This document shows positions 15,698-24,516 of a stretch of DNA of 37,079 nucleotides, piece by piece; position 1 is the stretch's first letter; each line of letters opens with the position of its first letter. Both the position numbers and the translations under genes were made by a program. The DNA is from Dyella sp. ASV24 (GTDB lineage Bacteria > Pseudomonadota > Gammaproteobacteria > Xanthomonadales > Rhodanobacteraceae), in contig NZ_JAELTQ010000035.1 in assembly GCF_016428905.1 (NCBI RefSeq), positions 1 through 37,079 on the forward strand, read 5' to 3'. A model generated the notes under the pieces. It had not been told where the DNA came from and made no database searches. It saw nothing but the letters and a program-made list of their open reading frames with translations.

Positions 15698-17080
15698 TCA
15701 AACAGATTTGAGATCACCCACAAGGGTCGGTAATAACTCCGATACGGTCGGATGAATGGGCACCGCCCATTTCAACGTATCGAACGGCTGATCCGCATTC
15801 ATCATATCGATCAGGCCGTGGATGGCCTCGTCGCCGCTCACGCCAAGAATCGCGGCACCAAGGATGCGCCGCGTATCGGCGTCGGCGATTACTTTCATGA
15901 AGCCCTGCGTTTCACCGCGCTCGACGGCGCGACCGACGCGCGCCATGGGACGCTTGGACACCAGTAGTCGCTTGCCGCTCGCACGCGCCTGCGCGTCTGT
16001 CGCGCCAACACGACCCAATGGCGGATCAGTAAACAGTGCGTAACAAGGGATGCGCGATGACACACGTCGCTGCTGGCCATCGAGCAAGTTAGCGGCGATG
16101 ATTTCGAAATCGTTGTAAGCCGTGTGCGTGAAGGCCCCTCGGCCGTTGCAGTCGCCCATGGCCCAGATGCCTGGCACGTTCGTGGCGAGCCCGTCGTCAA
16201 CAACGATGTAACCATGGGCGTCGGTTTTGACGCCTGCATGCTCCAATCCAAGATCGTCCGTATTCGGACGACGTCCTACGGCCAGCAGTACATGGCTGGC
16301 CACGATCTCTCTATCGCCAGACGTGCAGTCAACTTTTACAATGGATCCTTCGGCATGCGGTGCAAACGCAATGCATTCGGCGTTCGTTCGCACATGAATG
16401 CCTTCGGCCTCCATGATGCTTTGAATGGTTTCTGATACGTCTTCATCTTCACGGGCAATCAACCGTGACTGACGCTCGACAATGGTGACGTTGCTACCAA
16501 AGCGCCGAAACATTTGCGCGTACTCAAGGCCGATGTAACTGCCGCCGATCACAGCAAGGTGTCGGGGAAGCGCATCAAGTTGGAGTATCGATGTATTGGT
16601 GAGGTAGTTGATATCGCCGGTGCCAGGCATATCTTCAGGCACTCGCGCGCGACCACCGACATTGATGAAGATACGTGGTGCAGTGATGAGATCGCCGTTG
16701 ACACGCAGAGTGTCGGGGCTTTCGAAGCGGGCATGTCCGCGCAATACGGTTATGTTCTTCATCCCATCCAGCCAACTTTCCACGTTACCGCGGGACGTCT
16801 CCGTCACTTTGTGCGCCCGTGCCATAACGCGCGGCAGGTCAATGCTCACGTCACTGTTCAGCACAACACCGTAATCCGCTGCTCGCCGTGCCTGATGGGC
16901 AACGCGTGCACTAGCCACCAGTGTTTTGGTGGGCATGCAGCCGGTATTGACACAGGTGCCACCGAAGAGATGGCGCTCTACGAGCGCCACTGTCATGCCG
17001 GCAGCCGTCAGGCGGCCGGCCAAGGGCGGCCCCGCTTGCCCGGCACCGATGACGATCGCATCAAAAGCGTTGCTACTCAT
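15698..17080 (-). CDS. FAD-dependent pyridine nucleotide-disulfide oxidoreductase
   Basis: A 460-residue flavoenzyme of the class I disulfide oxidoreductases, closest in style to mercuric reductase and the related FAD-containing oxidoreductases. The FAD-binding GxGxxG is IGAGQAGPPLAG (11-22). The redox-active disulfide is GGTCVNTGC (Cys43 and Cys48). The NAD(P)H motif is VIGGSYIGLEYAQMF. The second FAD motif is IWAMGDCNGRGAFTH. The C-terminal active-site His443-Glu448 (HPTVSE) is present, so the enzyme should be catalytically complete. There is no N-terminal heavy-metal-binding domain and no C-terminal Cys pair, so true mercury reduction is unlikely. AAGGTG precedes ATG 17080. It lies 31 nt downstream of the NTF2-like gene, probably one operon. 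Confidence 0.92.
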   Translation of the reverse strand: MSSNAFDAIVIGAGQAGPPLAGRLTAAGMTVALVERHLFGGTCVNTGCMPTKTLVASARVAHQARRAADYGVVLNSDVSIDLPRVMARAHKVTETSRGNVESWLDGMKNITVLRGHARFESPDTLRVNGDLITAPRIFINVGGRARVPEDMPGTGDINYLTNTSILQLDALPRHLAVIGGSYIGLEYAQMFRRFGSNVTIVERQSRLIAREDEDVSETIQSIMEAEGIHVRTNAECIAFAPHAEGSIVKVDCTSGDREIVASHVLLAVGRRPNTDDLGLEHAGVKTDAHGYIVVDDGLATNVPGIWAMGDCNGRGAFTHTAYNDFEIIAANLLDGQQRRVSSRIPCYALFTDPPLGRVGATDAQARASGKRLLVSKRPMARVGRAVERGETQGFMKVIADADTRRILGAAILGVSGDEAIHGLIDMMNADQPFDTLKWAVPIHPTVSELLPTLVGDLKSV

Positions 17081-17111
17081 GGCTGCACCTTTGATAAGCG
17101 GAATCTACAGC

Positions 17112-17510
17112 TCATACGTTCTCCTTAACCGTCTGCTCCACCCATTGGGCGCGCCAGGCAGGTGCAGCGAATGCATCTGCAAAGTATTGGGTTTCGTGCG
17201 ATACCTTTCCGTCCCGAAACTGCATGATGCTCACGGTGTAAACGGGCTTGTCTTCATAGGTAATCACGTATTCGGTAACCCAGAGATCGCCCTCACCCAC
17301 CATGCGTCGGACGATGAAGCCTGAAGGCTTTCCTGGATGATGGCTGCGAAGCAGCTGAAGGTTTCGCCGCCCGTGAATGATTTCACCCGACTGCGGGTAT
17401 TCGCACACCGCATCGTCGTGATAGATCTCGTGCTCGGCCACTTGGTCGCCTGCAGCAGATGCCGCCCAATGTCGCTCCAGAGCCAGTTGGATGTTATGCA
17501 CTTCCATCAT
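17112..17510 (-). CDS. Nuclear transport factor 2-like protein
   Basis: A 132-residue cytoplasmic NTF2-like/SnoaL-type protein. The family pattern is clear: NIQLALERHWAASAAGDQVA, YHDDAVCEYPQSGEIIHGRRNLQ, then GDLWVTEYVITYEDKPVYTV, MQFRDGKVSHETQYFADAF and PAWRAQWVE. The last elements are the standard end of ketosteroid-isomerase-like proteins. Two ATGs are adjacent (17510 and 17507); GGGAGG gives better spacing for the second. It shares the minus strand with the oxidoreductase that begins 31 nt after its stop, so the pair likely form one unit for an unknown small-molecule conversion. The substrate cannot be read. Confidence 0.85.
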   Translation of the reverse strand: MMEVHNIQLALERHWAASAAGDQVAEHEIYHDDAVCEYPQSGEIIHGRRNLQLLRSHHPGKPSGFIVRRMVGEGDLWVTEYVITYEDKPVYTVSIMQFRDGKVSHETQYFADAFAAPAWRAQWVEQTVKENV

Positions 17511-17776
17511 GGGCCTCCCATTTGCACTTTTATGCTTGTGGCGCCAATGCCTGATGCGCATCCCATCCGTGCGGCGAGCGAAGTGCCGCACGCGAGACGC
17601 TTGGGCAGCTGGCTACGTTGCGCTTAGCTCAGCTGGCACGCAAGTGCTCGTGTCGCTGTCCTTCTGAAACACTCACGGGTTTGAGGCCTTTTTGGAAACG
17701 CCAACATCCGTCGCACTACGGCAACACCCGTCTTCGACGCGAAGTGAACCCAGATGGGGCTTCAGCCCGCGACGTT

Positions 17777-18700
17777 TTATGAGTTAGCTTGAAGGGACGC
17801 CTGTTGATGCAAGGTGCGCGCGCGCAGGCGGGGGGTGACGAAGTCGAGAAAGGCTCGCAGCTTTAGCGGCAGCGGCACTTGTCCCCGATGTACAAGATGG
17901 ATCGGCTGGGGTGCCGATTCAAAAGCGTCGAGAACCACGGCAAGCGCGTTGTCACGTATGGCCTCCGCTACCTGGTAAGACAGCACGCGTATCAAGCCGA
18001 CGCCGAGGACCGCTGCCGCAATGGCGGCCTCTGCCGTGTTCACAGAGAGTCGTGAATGTACGGGCACCGACAATACCGCCTTGTCCAAAGGGAACGACCA
18101 CGCGCGCTTGGACTCCAGCACCTCGAAACTGATGCACTGGTGCCCAGCAAGGTCATGCGGATTGGTCGGCACGCCATGGGTCATGAAATAGGCGGGACTC
18201 CCACAGATGACTCGACGAACCGTGCCGACACCGGTTGCCATCAGTGTGCTGTCGGGCATGTCGCCGATGCGCACGGCGACATCGATGTTCTCCTCCATCA
18301 GATGCATGACGCGATCCGTCAGCACCAGGCGAATATCGATCTGTGGGTAGTGTGAGAGAAAGTCGGCTACGACGGGCACAAGGTGCAGGCGACCGAAAAC
18401 AATGGGCGCCGTGACCACCAACTCACCTTTCGGCGAGACGTACTCTCCGGTGGCCGCGCGCTCGGCCTCGCTGATCTCCTCAAGAATGCGGCGGCAGGCG
18501 GCCACATAGGACGCCCCTGCTTCCGTCAACGAGAGCTGACGGGTCGTGCGGTGGAGCAGGCGAATTTTTAGATGCGATTCCAACTGGGCCAGCTTTCGGC
18601 TGACCGTTGCCAACGGCAGGTCGAGGCGACGCGCGGCGGCCGACAGGCTGCCTGAGTCGACCACGGTGACGAGGATGGACATGGACTCAAGAAGATTCAT
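17777..18700 (-). CDS. LysR-type transcriptional regulator
   Basis: A 307-residue LysR regulator. The N-terminal winged helix-turn-helix is complete: MSILVTVVDSGSLSAAARRL, PLATVSRKLAQLESHLKIRL, then LHRTTRQLSLTEAG. From about residue 90 comes a periplasmic-binding-protein-like effector domain (LVVTAPIVFGRLHLVPVV, NIDVAVRIGDMPDSTLMA, then GVGLIRVLSYQV), as in the CrgA/DmlR-like group. ATG 18700 was chosen because GAGAGGG lies 3-9 nt upstream; a GTG at 18712 is a longer alternative without one. It is divergent from an MFS transporter gene across 141 nt, a classic layout in which LysR represses itself and activates the transporter. The effector is unknown. Confidence 0.92.
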   Translation of the reverse strand: MNLLESMSILVTVVDSGSLSAAARRLDLPLATVSRKLAQLESHLKIRLLHRTTRQLSLTEAGASYVAACRRILEEISEAERAATGEYVSPKGELVVTAPIVFGRLHLVPVVADFLSHYPQIDIRLVLTDRVMHLMEENIDVAVRIGDMPDSTLMATGVGTVRRVICGSPAYFMTHGVPTNPHDLAGHQCISFEVLESKRAWSFPLDKAVLSVPVHSRLSVNTAEAAIAAAVLGVGLIRVLSYQVAEAIRDNALAVVLDAFESAPQPIHLVHRGQVPLPLKLRAFLDFVTPRLRARTLHQQASLQANS

Positions 18701-18841
18701 GCACCCTCTCACTTTATGGAAGGATTATTCCTAACTTTGGCAGATTATCCTGCTGAATGTAGAGGATTAGTCTCCGGCCGTAGTTCCTGCGCTGCGGCGT
18801 GTCGCTGCAGTGCGGGGAAGAGCCCACGACAGGAGCGCGCC
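18701..18841. promoter_or_regulatory. Divergent LysR/MFS control region
   Basis: 141 nt between the LysR and MFS starts. It holds repeated GGATTA-type half-sites. These are AGGATTATTCCT (18721-18732, imperfect palindrome), GATTATCC (18743-18750) and GAGGATTAG (18762-18770). Spacing of about 20 nt, i.e. two helical turns, suits LysR tetramer contact. The motif was read by eye, so binding is a prediction. Confidence 0.5.
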
Positions 18842-20101
18842 ATGAGCGGCCTACCCAGCACACCTGAAAGCCTGTCCCCGCCAGCGACGGTGTCGCGCGG
18901 GAAGATATTGATGATGGCGATCATTGCCGGCGCGGTGATCACCAACATCTATTGCACGCAACCCATCCTGCCGCTGATCGCGACAGGGCTGGGGGTGAAT
19001 CTGACCGCCGTTGACTTGGTCGCTGGCGCGGCGTTGTTGGGATTTTCAACGGGCCTGGGTTTGCTGCTGCCGCTTGGCGATCGATTTGACCGCCGCAAAC
19101 TGGTGCTGGGGCAGATCGCGCTGGCGTTTGTTCTGGCAGCGGCCGCTGCCGTTGCACCTGGCATCTGGGCATTGATCGCCGCGTCGTTCGGCCTGGGTGT
19201 GGTCAGTTGTGTGCCGCAACAGCTGGTGCCATTCGCGGCAGCGATGTCGCAGCCCGGCGAGCGCGGGCGTTCTGTCGGCACGGTCGTCAGCGGCATCATG
19301 GTGGGCATCCTGACGGGACGCACGGTGGCGGGCGTAGTGGGCGCAGCATGGGGCTGGCGCGCGGTGTACGGAATGGAAGCCGCATTCATGATTCCGGTCT
19401 GGATCGCCGCCGCGTTGATGCTGCCGCGTGGTGTCCCATCGACGAGCCTGTCCTACGGACGGTTGCTCGCCTCGCTGTGGCCGCTGGTGCGGGACCATCG
19501 CCCGATCCGGGAATCCATGATGGTGCAGGCGTTGCTGTGGGCTTGTTTCAATGCCTTCTGGGTGAACCTGGCCGCACTACTCGCAAACGGCCCGTGGCAC
19601 TTGGGTAGTGCGTGGGCGGGTGGCTTCGGCATCATCGGCGCCGCCGGAGCGCTTGCCGCCTCGCTTGGCGGGCGCGCCTCGGATCGACGTGGACCGCGCC
19701 GCGTGGTGGGTGCAAGCATCGGCATCGTGACGCTTGCCTACGTACTGCTCGCCGGTGCAAACAGCTCGCTTGCACTACTTGTAGTAGGTGTCGTTGTGCT
19801 CGACATCGGCGTACAGGCCGGACTGGTCTCCAATCAGACTCGTGCGTTTGCCGTCGATCCGAAAGCACAGGGGCGCATCAACAGCCTTTATATGACGGCC
19901 ACGTTTTTCGGCGGCGCAGTGGGCACCATCGCAAGCGGCTGGCTGATGACGCGATTCGGCTGGGGAGGCGTGGTTGGCTTTGGTATCGCGCTGGGCGGCA
20001 TCGCCTTTGGCTTCCACCGTCTCACGGCACCACGCAGCGTGAATGACTTGCAGGATGCGACGGCATTGAAAGCCACACAGGCATCGACTAGCGCTTCTTG
20101 A
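18842..20101 (+). CDS. MFS transporter, sugar/drug efflux type
   Basis: A 419-residue major facilitator with about 12 membrane helices. The first helix holds MMAIIAGAVITNIYCTQPIL. The conserved loop 2-3 motif is GDRFDRRKLVLG (motif A-like), and a counterpart occurs in the second half (GGRASDRRGPRRVVG). The protein resembles YnfM/arabinose-efflux-type permeases that export small compounds. GGAG lies 10 nt before ATG 18842; the longer frame from 18716 would translate the control region. It is transcribed away from the LysR gene, which presumably regulates it. Its substrate cannot be read. The gene has high GC and no transfer signs. Confidence 0.9.
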   Translation: MSGLPSTPESLSPPATVSRGKILMMAIIAGAVITNIYCTQPILPLIATGLGVNLTAVDLVAGAALLGFSTGLGLLLPLGDRFDRRKLVLGQIALAFVLAAAAAVAPGIWALIAASFGLGVVSCVPQQLVPFAAAMSQPGERGRSVGTVVSGIMVGILTGRTVAGVVGAAWGWRAVYGMEAAFMIPVWIAAALMLPRGVPSTSLSYGRLLASLWPLVRDHRPIRESMMVQALLWACFNAFWVNLAALLANGPWHLGSAWAGGFGIIGAAGALAASLGGRASDRRGPRRVVGASIGIVTLAYVLLAGANSSLALLVVGVVVLDIGVQAGLVSNQTRAFAVDPKAQGRINSLYMTATFFGGAVGTIASGWLMTRFGWGGVVGFGIALGGIAFGFHRLTAPRSVNDLQDATALKATQASTSAS

Positions 20102-20187
20102 GGCAAGACGATGCATAGCCGATCGGGTACGCCAAACGAAGGCTTTCGGATCGAAATTCAATGCCCGTTGGTTGCACAAGCGCCTGC

Positions 20188-20748
20188 ATGAGCGACAAAT
20201 TGCCAGACATCATCAACACAAACCTCGACGTGTTGTGCTGCGGCATCAACCCAGGGCTGACCGCGGCAATGACAGGACATCATTTCGCGGGAGGGAGCAA
20301 TCGCTTCTGGCAGGTTCTGCATCGAGCAGGCTTCACTGCAGAGGAGCTGTTGCCTCAGGAAGACCACCGCTTACTTGAGTACGGATACGGCATGACTTCC
20401 GTCGTGGAGCGTGCAACGGCGGGTGCCGCTGAGCTTTCCTCAAAGGAATTCACCTTGGCCGCGAATGGCTTCGAGCACAAGATCGCACAGTATCAGCCGC
20501 GCTTTGTCGCTTTCCTGGGCAAGGCTGCGTATGCGGGCATGAGAGGATTGCACAGCGTCAACTGGGGACTTCAACGGGATCGCATGCACGGCGCTGCCGT
20601 TTGGGTATTGCCCAATCCAAGCGGCAGGAACCGTTCGTTCTCGTTAGACCGTCTGGTGGGCGCTTACCGTGAACTTTACTTGGCTGTCCTTGCCACATGC
20701 GACGCGAGAGGCGCCGCAGCGACCAGCGCACAAGGCTCGGATTCATAG
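20188..20748 (+). CDS. mug: Mismatch-specific G:U/T uracil-DNA glycosylase (Mug type)
   Basis: A 186-residue base-excision glycosylase of the MUG/TDG branch of uracil-DNA glycosylases. It removes uracil or related bases from mispairs, generally T and U opposite G. The active-site loop GINPGL (about residues 19-24) and the second motif NPSGRNRSF fit this family. Asn21 in GINPG is the expected water-positioning residue. Other family parts are NRFWQVLHRAGF, GYGMTSVVERAT and FVAFLGKAAYAG. ATG 20188 was chosen over an in-frame ATG at 20161 since family homology begins shortly after it. It lies 86 nt downstream of the MFS gene and convergent with the cellulase gene. Confidence 0.9.
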   Translation: MSDKLPDIINTNLDVLCCGINPGLTAAMTGHHFAGGSNRFWQVLHRAGFTAEELLPQEDHRLLEYGYGMTSVVERATAGAAELSSKEFTLAANGFEHKIAQYQPRFVAFLGKAAYAGMRGLHSVNWGLQRDRMHGAAVWVLPNPSGRNRSFSLDRLVGAYRELYLAVLATCDARGAAATSAQGSDS

Positions 20749-20825
20749 TGTCCGATACGATGACGACCAGACGCTAAAGTCCAGGCGCCACCCACGCCGG
20801 GGAAATATCGCGCCCGTGCAGGCCG

Positions 20826-22040
20826 CTAGCCGCCCGGAGGCGGAAGCGCCGCGCCACCGGTCAAGGCTCGGGCATCATCGGTACGATTCAGCACCCCAGT
20901 GGACCGATTGAAAAGTCCGAAGGCATTGTTGCCTGTGCCGTTGTCACCATCGTCCCAGTACACCGGGCGAATGCCGAGACTGTTGGCCTGACCGACAACG
21001 TACTTGTCAAAATATGTCCGTGACGCGAGATGCAGGTTGAGGTCGGTGCCCGTCAATCCCGCCGTGCCAGTGCGGCGAATGGCCCCGAATTCACCCAGAA
21101 GCACGGGGATCCCTTTGCTGATGAACTGGGTGCTCATCTTCTGAAGTTCCGACGTCACGTATGACTCTTCCGTGGAGGACGTCGCGTTGCGGTTCGTCAG
21201 CGTCGACGAATGGTAATTCGCTCCCCAGAAGTACCACATCGATCCCCAGGTGGCGTCGGCTGTCATGAGTGCATATTGATAAGGCGAGTAGAAATGGACT
21301 TCGAACGCCAGATGCTTTGCGGGATCGGAGGGGATCGTCGTCACCCAGTTGTTGGTGTCATCTATGTTTCCACCACCGGGCCCTTGGAGCACCAGCCACC
21401 GTGTTTTGTTGTTACCTCCGGTAGCACGAACCGCGTTTATGAAGTTCTGGTAGTACTGTAAAAGGACGATGGTCTGCGCTTGCGAGGAAACATTCGGCTC
21501 ATTGGCGACGGCGAAAAGCAGCTTCGAGTTGTAGCCTTTGAAGTTGTTCGCGATCTGTGTCCAGTAGGAAACCAGCTTGGCATTGACGTTCGGATCGTAG
21601 CTGTTGAAGTTCGAATCCTCGAACCAGCCACCATCCCAGTGATCGTTAATGATCACAGTAAGGTTGGCCGCCTGAGCCCATTGCACAACCTGTGTGACCG
21701 TCGCCATGTAAGACGCATTGATCACATGCGTATTGGGATCAGCGTTGTAGTCCCACGCGCAAGGAATACGAATGGTGTTGAAGCCAGCGGCCGCGACGTT
21801 ATTAATCAGCGTTTGAGTGGGAAGCACCGCACCGGACCAGGTGGCTTCCAGGCTGTTGCCGAGATTCCACCCATAGGTAGGACTCGCCAGCTGCGCCCGC
21901 CCACTTGTCGGGAGCAGCGACAAACTGGCGCTCAGAAGCAGCGCGGACGCCGTCCGGAACGTTGGCAGGTGTCTAAGCGACAGACGGGAGACAGCTAAAA
22001 GGGCTCGACGTCGGGCAACGGTCCAATGGCGCAAATGCAT
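20826..22040 (-). CDS. Secreted GH5 endoglucanase/cellulase
   Basis: A 404-residue glycoside hydrolase family 5 (clan A) enzyme that would cut beta-1,4-glucan. The catalytic acid/base is Glu181 in VANEPN and the nucleophile is Glu317 in LLGEFG. Other GH5 hallmarks are GWNLGNSLEA (57-66), GFNTIRIPCAW, INDHWDG and EVHFYSPY. The N-terminus is long and basic with a hydrophobic core (TASALLLSASLSLLPTSG) before QLASPTYG, so Sec export is likely despite the unusual Arg-rich lead. ATG 22040 was preferred; GTG 22088 is upstream in frame. The last ~10 residues are glycine/proline-rich (GGAALPPPGG), like the linker that often precedes a carbohydrate-binding module, but no such module follows. Confidence 0.9.
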   Translation of the reverse strand: MHLRHWTVARRRALLAVSRLSLRHLPTFRTASALLLSASLSLLPTSGRAQLASPTYGWNLGNSLEATWSGAVLPTQTLINNVAAAGFNTIRIPCAWDYNADPNTHVINASYMATVTQVVQWAQAANLTVIINDHWDGGWFEDSNFNSYDPNVNAKLVSYWTQIANNFKGYNSKLLFAVANEPNVSSQAQTIVLLQYYQNFINAVRATGGNNKTRWLVLQGPGGGNIDDTNNWVTTIPSDPAKHLAFEVHFYSPYQYALMTADATWGSMWYFWGANYHSSTLTNRNATSSTEESYVTSELQKMSTQFISKGIPVLLGEFGAIRRTGTAGLTGTDLNLHLASRTYFDKYVVGQANSLGIRPVYWDDGDNGTGNNAFGLFNRSTGVLNRTDDARALTGGAALPPPGG

Positions 22041-22273
22041 ACTGGGAAACCCTCTCGGTTGGTGCGAACGGAAGAGTCCACGCGGCACACAGCCATCACC
22101 GTGCCGGCCAGTTATGCATACTGTGAAGGCGTCGGGTCCCGTGCAATTATGAAAATGACGGAGGCGCTTGATGTTTATTCATTTGCGATCGCCGCATTCG
22201 AGGCGCGGTTTCTCTGCAGAAAACGGCGGTGCAATCGGTTTCGATCGTCCATGGCTCTCGTAGCAGCGACGCA

Positions 22274-22720
22274 TTACTGCGCCGACTGACGTGCAGCCAG
22301 TGCAGCGCGATCCAGCGCATCCGACACATCGCGCTGCGCCTTTGTGCCGAACTGGGCAAGGAAAAGCTCAGAGACGGTAGCTTCGTAGATCTTCCACATG
22401 CGTTTGCGCAACGCTCGTCCCGCATCCGTGATCGTGACGTAGGCCGCGCGCCCATCGTCTGCGGATCGCGCACGTGTGACGAGACCTTCCTGCTCCAGGC
22501 GATCCACCAGGCGAGTGAGGTTGTAGCGTTCGATCACGAGCGCGTCGGCCAGCTCGTGCATACGGCGCGTACCATCCTTACCGCTTTCCACGCCCCACAG
22601 CGCGTCATACCAGGCGTAAGCAGGCAAACCCGCGCTGGACAGTCGACGCTCGATCTCTCGAATCAATGCACGATGCGCGCGCACAAATGAGAACCAGAGA
22701 TCCGGTTCTTTGTTCGCCAT
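22274..22720 (-). CDS. MarR-family transcriptional regulator
   Basis: A 148-residue winged-helix regulator. The MarR pattern is clear: helix 1 WFSFVRAHRALIREIERRL, then AYAWYDALWGVE. The recognition region is RMHELADALVIERYNLTRLV, then DRLEQEGLVTRAR. The wing is SADDGRAAYVTITDAGRALR. AGGAGA lies 8 nt before ATG 22720, and the longer start (22756) lies in the operator. The gene is divergent from a zeta-class GST (GTG 23018). The 297-nt spacer holds two TTGCAAT-type palindromes, strongly suggesting autorepression and control of the GST. The ligand is unknown but phenolic or electrophilic compounds are common for this family. Confidence 0.92.
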   Translation of the reverse strand: MANKEPDLWFSFVRAHRALIREIERRLSSAGLPAYAWYDALWGVESGKDGTRRMHELADALVIERYNLTRLVDRLEQEGLVTRARSADDGRAAYVTITDAGRALRKRMWKIYEATVSELFLAQFGTKAQRDVSDALDRAALAARQSAQ

Positions 22721-22744
22721 ATGCGATGTCTCCTGCCCATTGAG

Positions 22745-22800
22745 TTGCAATCGCAATTATATCGCGGCATGATCGATGGAGCTCGATTGCAATTGCAATC
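22745..22800. promoter_or_regulatory. Two palindromic candidate operators for the MarR regulator
   Basis: GATTGCAATTGCAATC (22785-22800) is a perfect 16-nt palindrome. TTGCAATCGCAATTAT (22745-22760) carries the same motif imperfectly. Their centres are about 40 nt apart, nearly four helical turns. They sit 25-80 nt upstream of the MarR start, typical for autorepression. Confidence 0.75.
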
Positions 22801-23017
22801 GTTGACCGCCGCCACCCCGTCGATGGCTTTTTCGTCAGGCCAGTGCCATGCGCGATCCGCCCCATCCCGTTTGTTCGAGATTCCATACCCCTTACGTGCC
22901 ATCCGACAGCCATTCGTGGATGGACAAGGCCTTCGGATCAGTAAGGAAAGCGGACACGCGCGCACTGCTGCAGGTGCCGAATGGCCTTCCCTAGATACCG
23001 CAGAAAGGACCCGCTCC

Positions 23018-23662
23018 GTGACCATCCAGCTCTATGGCTTCTGGCGCTCTAATGCTGCATTCCGCGTCCGTGTCGCGCTTGCACTGAAACAACTCCCCTT
23101 CGACGAAATCGAAGTCGACATCCTGTCTGGTCGCCAGTTCGACGCCGACTATGCCGAGCTGAACGCGGAGCACGTGGTGCCCACGTTTGTGCATGAAGGG
23201 CATCGCATCTTTCAGTCACTGGCGATCATGGAGTATCTCGACGAGATCAAGCCGGAGCCGCGACTGCTGCCGGCAGATGTAAAGGAGCGTGCCTATGCCC
23301 GGTCGCTTGCGCTCGTTTCGGTCGCTGATGCCCATCCCCTCGTCGTACCACGCGTCCGCAAATATCTCGGAGCCGCGTTCGGAGCGGATGCGGCTGCAAT
23401 CGAATCGTGGTGCCGGCATTGGGCGGCAGAAGGATTGGCAACCTATGAGCGACTACTCAGCCGACGCCCGGCGGCCCCATTTGCACTCGGTGACGAACCG
23501 ACGATCGCCGACATATGCATCGCCGGCCAAGTGATCGCCGGCGCACTCTATCAACTGGATATGACGCCTTTTCCGAACGTGGCGATGTTAACCAAGCACT
23601 GCTTCGAGCTCCCAGCGTTCGCCGACGCGCATCCTTTCCGGCAACCTGGCTATAAGGCTTAA
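23018..23662 (+). CDS. Zeta-class GST / maleylacetoacetate isomerase family
   Basis: A 214-residue glutathione S-transferase of the zeta/MAAI type. The N-terminal thioredoxin-like domain starts MTIQLYGFWRSNAAFRVRVA. The SNAAFRVR stretch corresponds to the catalytic SSxSxRVR loop of maleylacetoacetate isomerase. Then come HVVPTFVHEGHRIFQSLAIM and EYLDE, the glutathione-binding region (QS followed by EYLDE). The helical C-terminal domain includes LGDEPTIADICIAGQVI. The start is GTG 23018, with AAAGGA 8 nt upstream; the ATG 23018-frame extension upstream is not GST-like. The enzyme could isomerise maleylacetoacetate in tyrosine breakdown, or detoxify. No other homogentisate-pathway gene is near, so detoxification under MarR control is equally likely. 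Confidence 0.87.
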   Translation: MTIQLYGFWRSNAAFRVRVALALKQLPFDEIEVDILSGRQFDADYAELNAEHVVPTFVHEGHRIFQSLAIMEYLDEIKPEPRLLPADVKERAYARSLALVSVADAHPLVVPRVRKYLGAAFGADAAAIESWCRHWAAEGLATYERLLSRRPAAPFALGDEPTIADICIAGQVIAGALYQLDMTPFPNVAMLTKHCFELPAFADAHPFRQPGYKA

Positions 23663-23779
23663 GGTCAGCCCGCGCTGCAAGCGACCGCTTTCGTTCTGGG
23701 TCTATCTCTTCCTTGCACTGAGAATAAGATCCGTTGTTCTCCATCGCTACATCTCTCCATGCTTAACGAGGAGTTGCCC

Positions 23780-24028
23780 ATGATCTTCGCCGTATTTCTC
23801 GACACCTCTCATGACGCCAGAACGGAGCAGATCGAGGAGGCTCCCGAGTTGCTCCAGCGCGATGGTCGCTGGTTTTCGTTGCGCGGTGGCCCGCGCCAAC
23901 CACAGCCGACGGACCGTGCCTGGGATCCGGTTGCGGTGTATGCCCCTGACGAACTGACGGAAGAGGAGTTCCAGGATCTCTTCGAGCTCAACAGGAAGCA
24001 CGTGCCAGAATTGAACTTGAAGTACTGA
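23780..24028 (+). CDS. Small hypothetical protein, 82 aa
   Basis: An 82-residue soluble protein: MIFAVFLDTSHDARTEQIEE, a basic/proline middle (LRGGPRQPQPTDRAWDPVAV), and an acidic helix (DELTEEEFQDLFELNRKHV). GAGGAG lies 6 nt before ATG 23780, better than the upstream ATG at 23759. I do not recognise a family. The start recalls small YCII-like proteins, which is not enough to assign it. Transcription may be independent; the GST stop is 117 nt upstream. Confidence 0.6.
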   Translation: MIFAVFLDTSHDARTEQIEEAPELLQRDGRWFSLRGGPRQPQPTDRAWDPVAVYAPDELTEEEFQDLFELNRKHVPELNLKY

Positions 24029-24204
24029 CTTCACCTGCGTGAAGGAAGGCCACTTCATAGCCTGCGAATCGGCCATGGTTCGTGCTGTTGGATGGTCAAT
24101 CGATAAGCTGGCGATATGGACTTGCGACCGCTGGCTTGCGCGTGCTGATACGACCGGCAATCGCTGAGCCCCTCCAAGGCCGCAGTTGGGCCTACAATCG
24201 CCCG

Positions 24205-24516
24205 ATGGATTATCAGCTTGTCATCAAGTTCTGGCGCAAGTCCCTGGCCGACGAAGCCTTTCTCGCGGTGATGGAGGGCAAGTTGAAGGAGGCTTTGGGC
24301 AAAGCCGTCGAGCTGGAGGGCTACGATGTCAGCCCCAAAGAGATCAATCTTTTCATGCTCGCGTCTGACCCGCGGCTTTCTTTTCGGCGCGCAAAAGACG
24401 TTCTGGAAGGAATGGGGGTTCTGAACGGCATGTCAGCCGCCTTCCGTGTGGCGGGTGGTACCCAATTCACATCGATCTGGCCGCTACGCGCCACTCGCAA
24501 GTTCAAGTTGCCATAG
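24205..24516 (+). CDS. Small hypothetical protein, 103 aa
   Basis: A 103-residue soluble protein with no recognised family. Segments are MDYQLVIKFWRKSLADEAFL, then VMEGKLKEALGKAVELEGYD, INLFMLASDPRLSFRRAKDV and the C-terminal FTSIWPLRATRKFKLP. It has an alpha/beta pattern and is basic at the end. ATG 24205 was chosen, as the in-frame extension to 24082 lacks protein-like composition. It has no strong ribosome site. Its size and compactness are like small immunity proteins, but no toxin lies nearby. Confidence 0.6.
   Translation: MDYQLVIKFWRKSLADEAFLAVMEGKLKEALGKAVELEGYDVSPKEINLFMLASDPRLSFRRAKDVLEGMGVLNGMSAAFRVAGGTQFTSIWPLRATRKFKLP

Noticed and set aside
15698-17080. Mercuric reductase (merA)
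   Set aside because: The fold and redox Cys pair fit, but there is no heavy-metal domain, no C-terminal vicinal Cys pair and no mer gene nearby.
17727-17750. Possible further decayed hairpin-repeat copy (CTTCGACGCGAAG)
   Set aside because: Only part of the core matches and both outer arms are lost; too weak to list.
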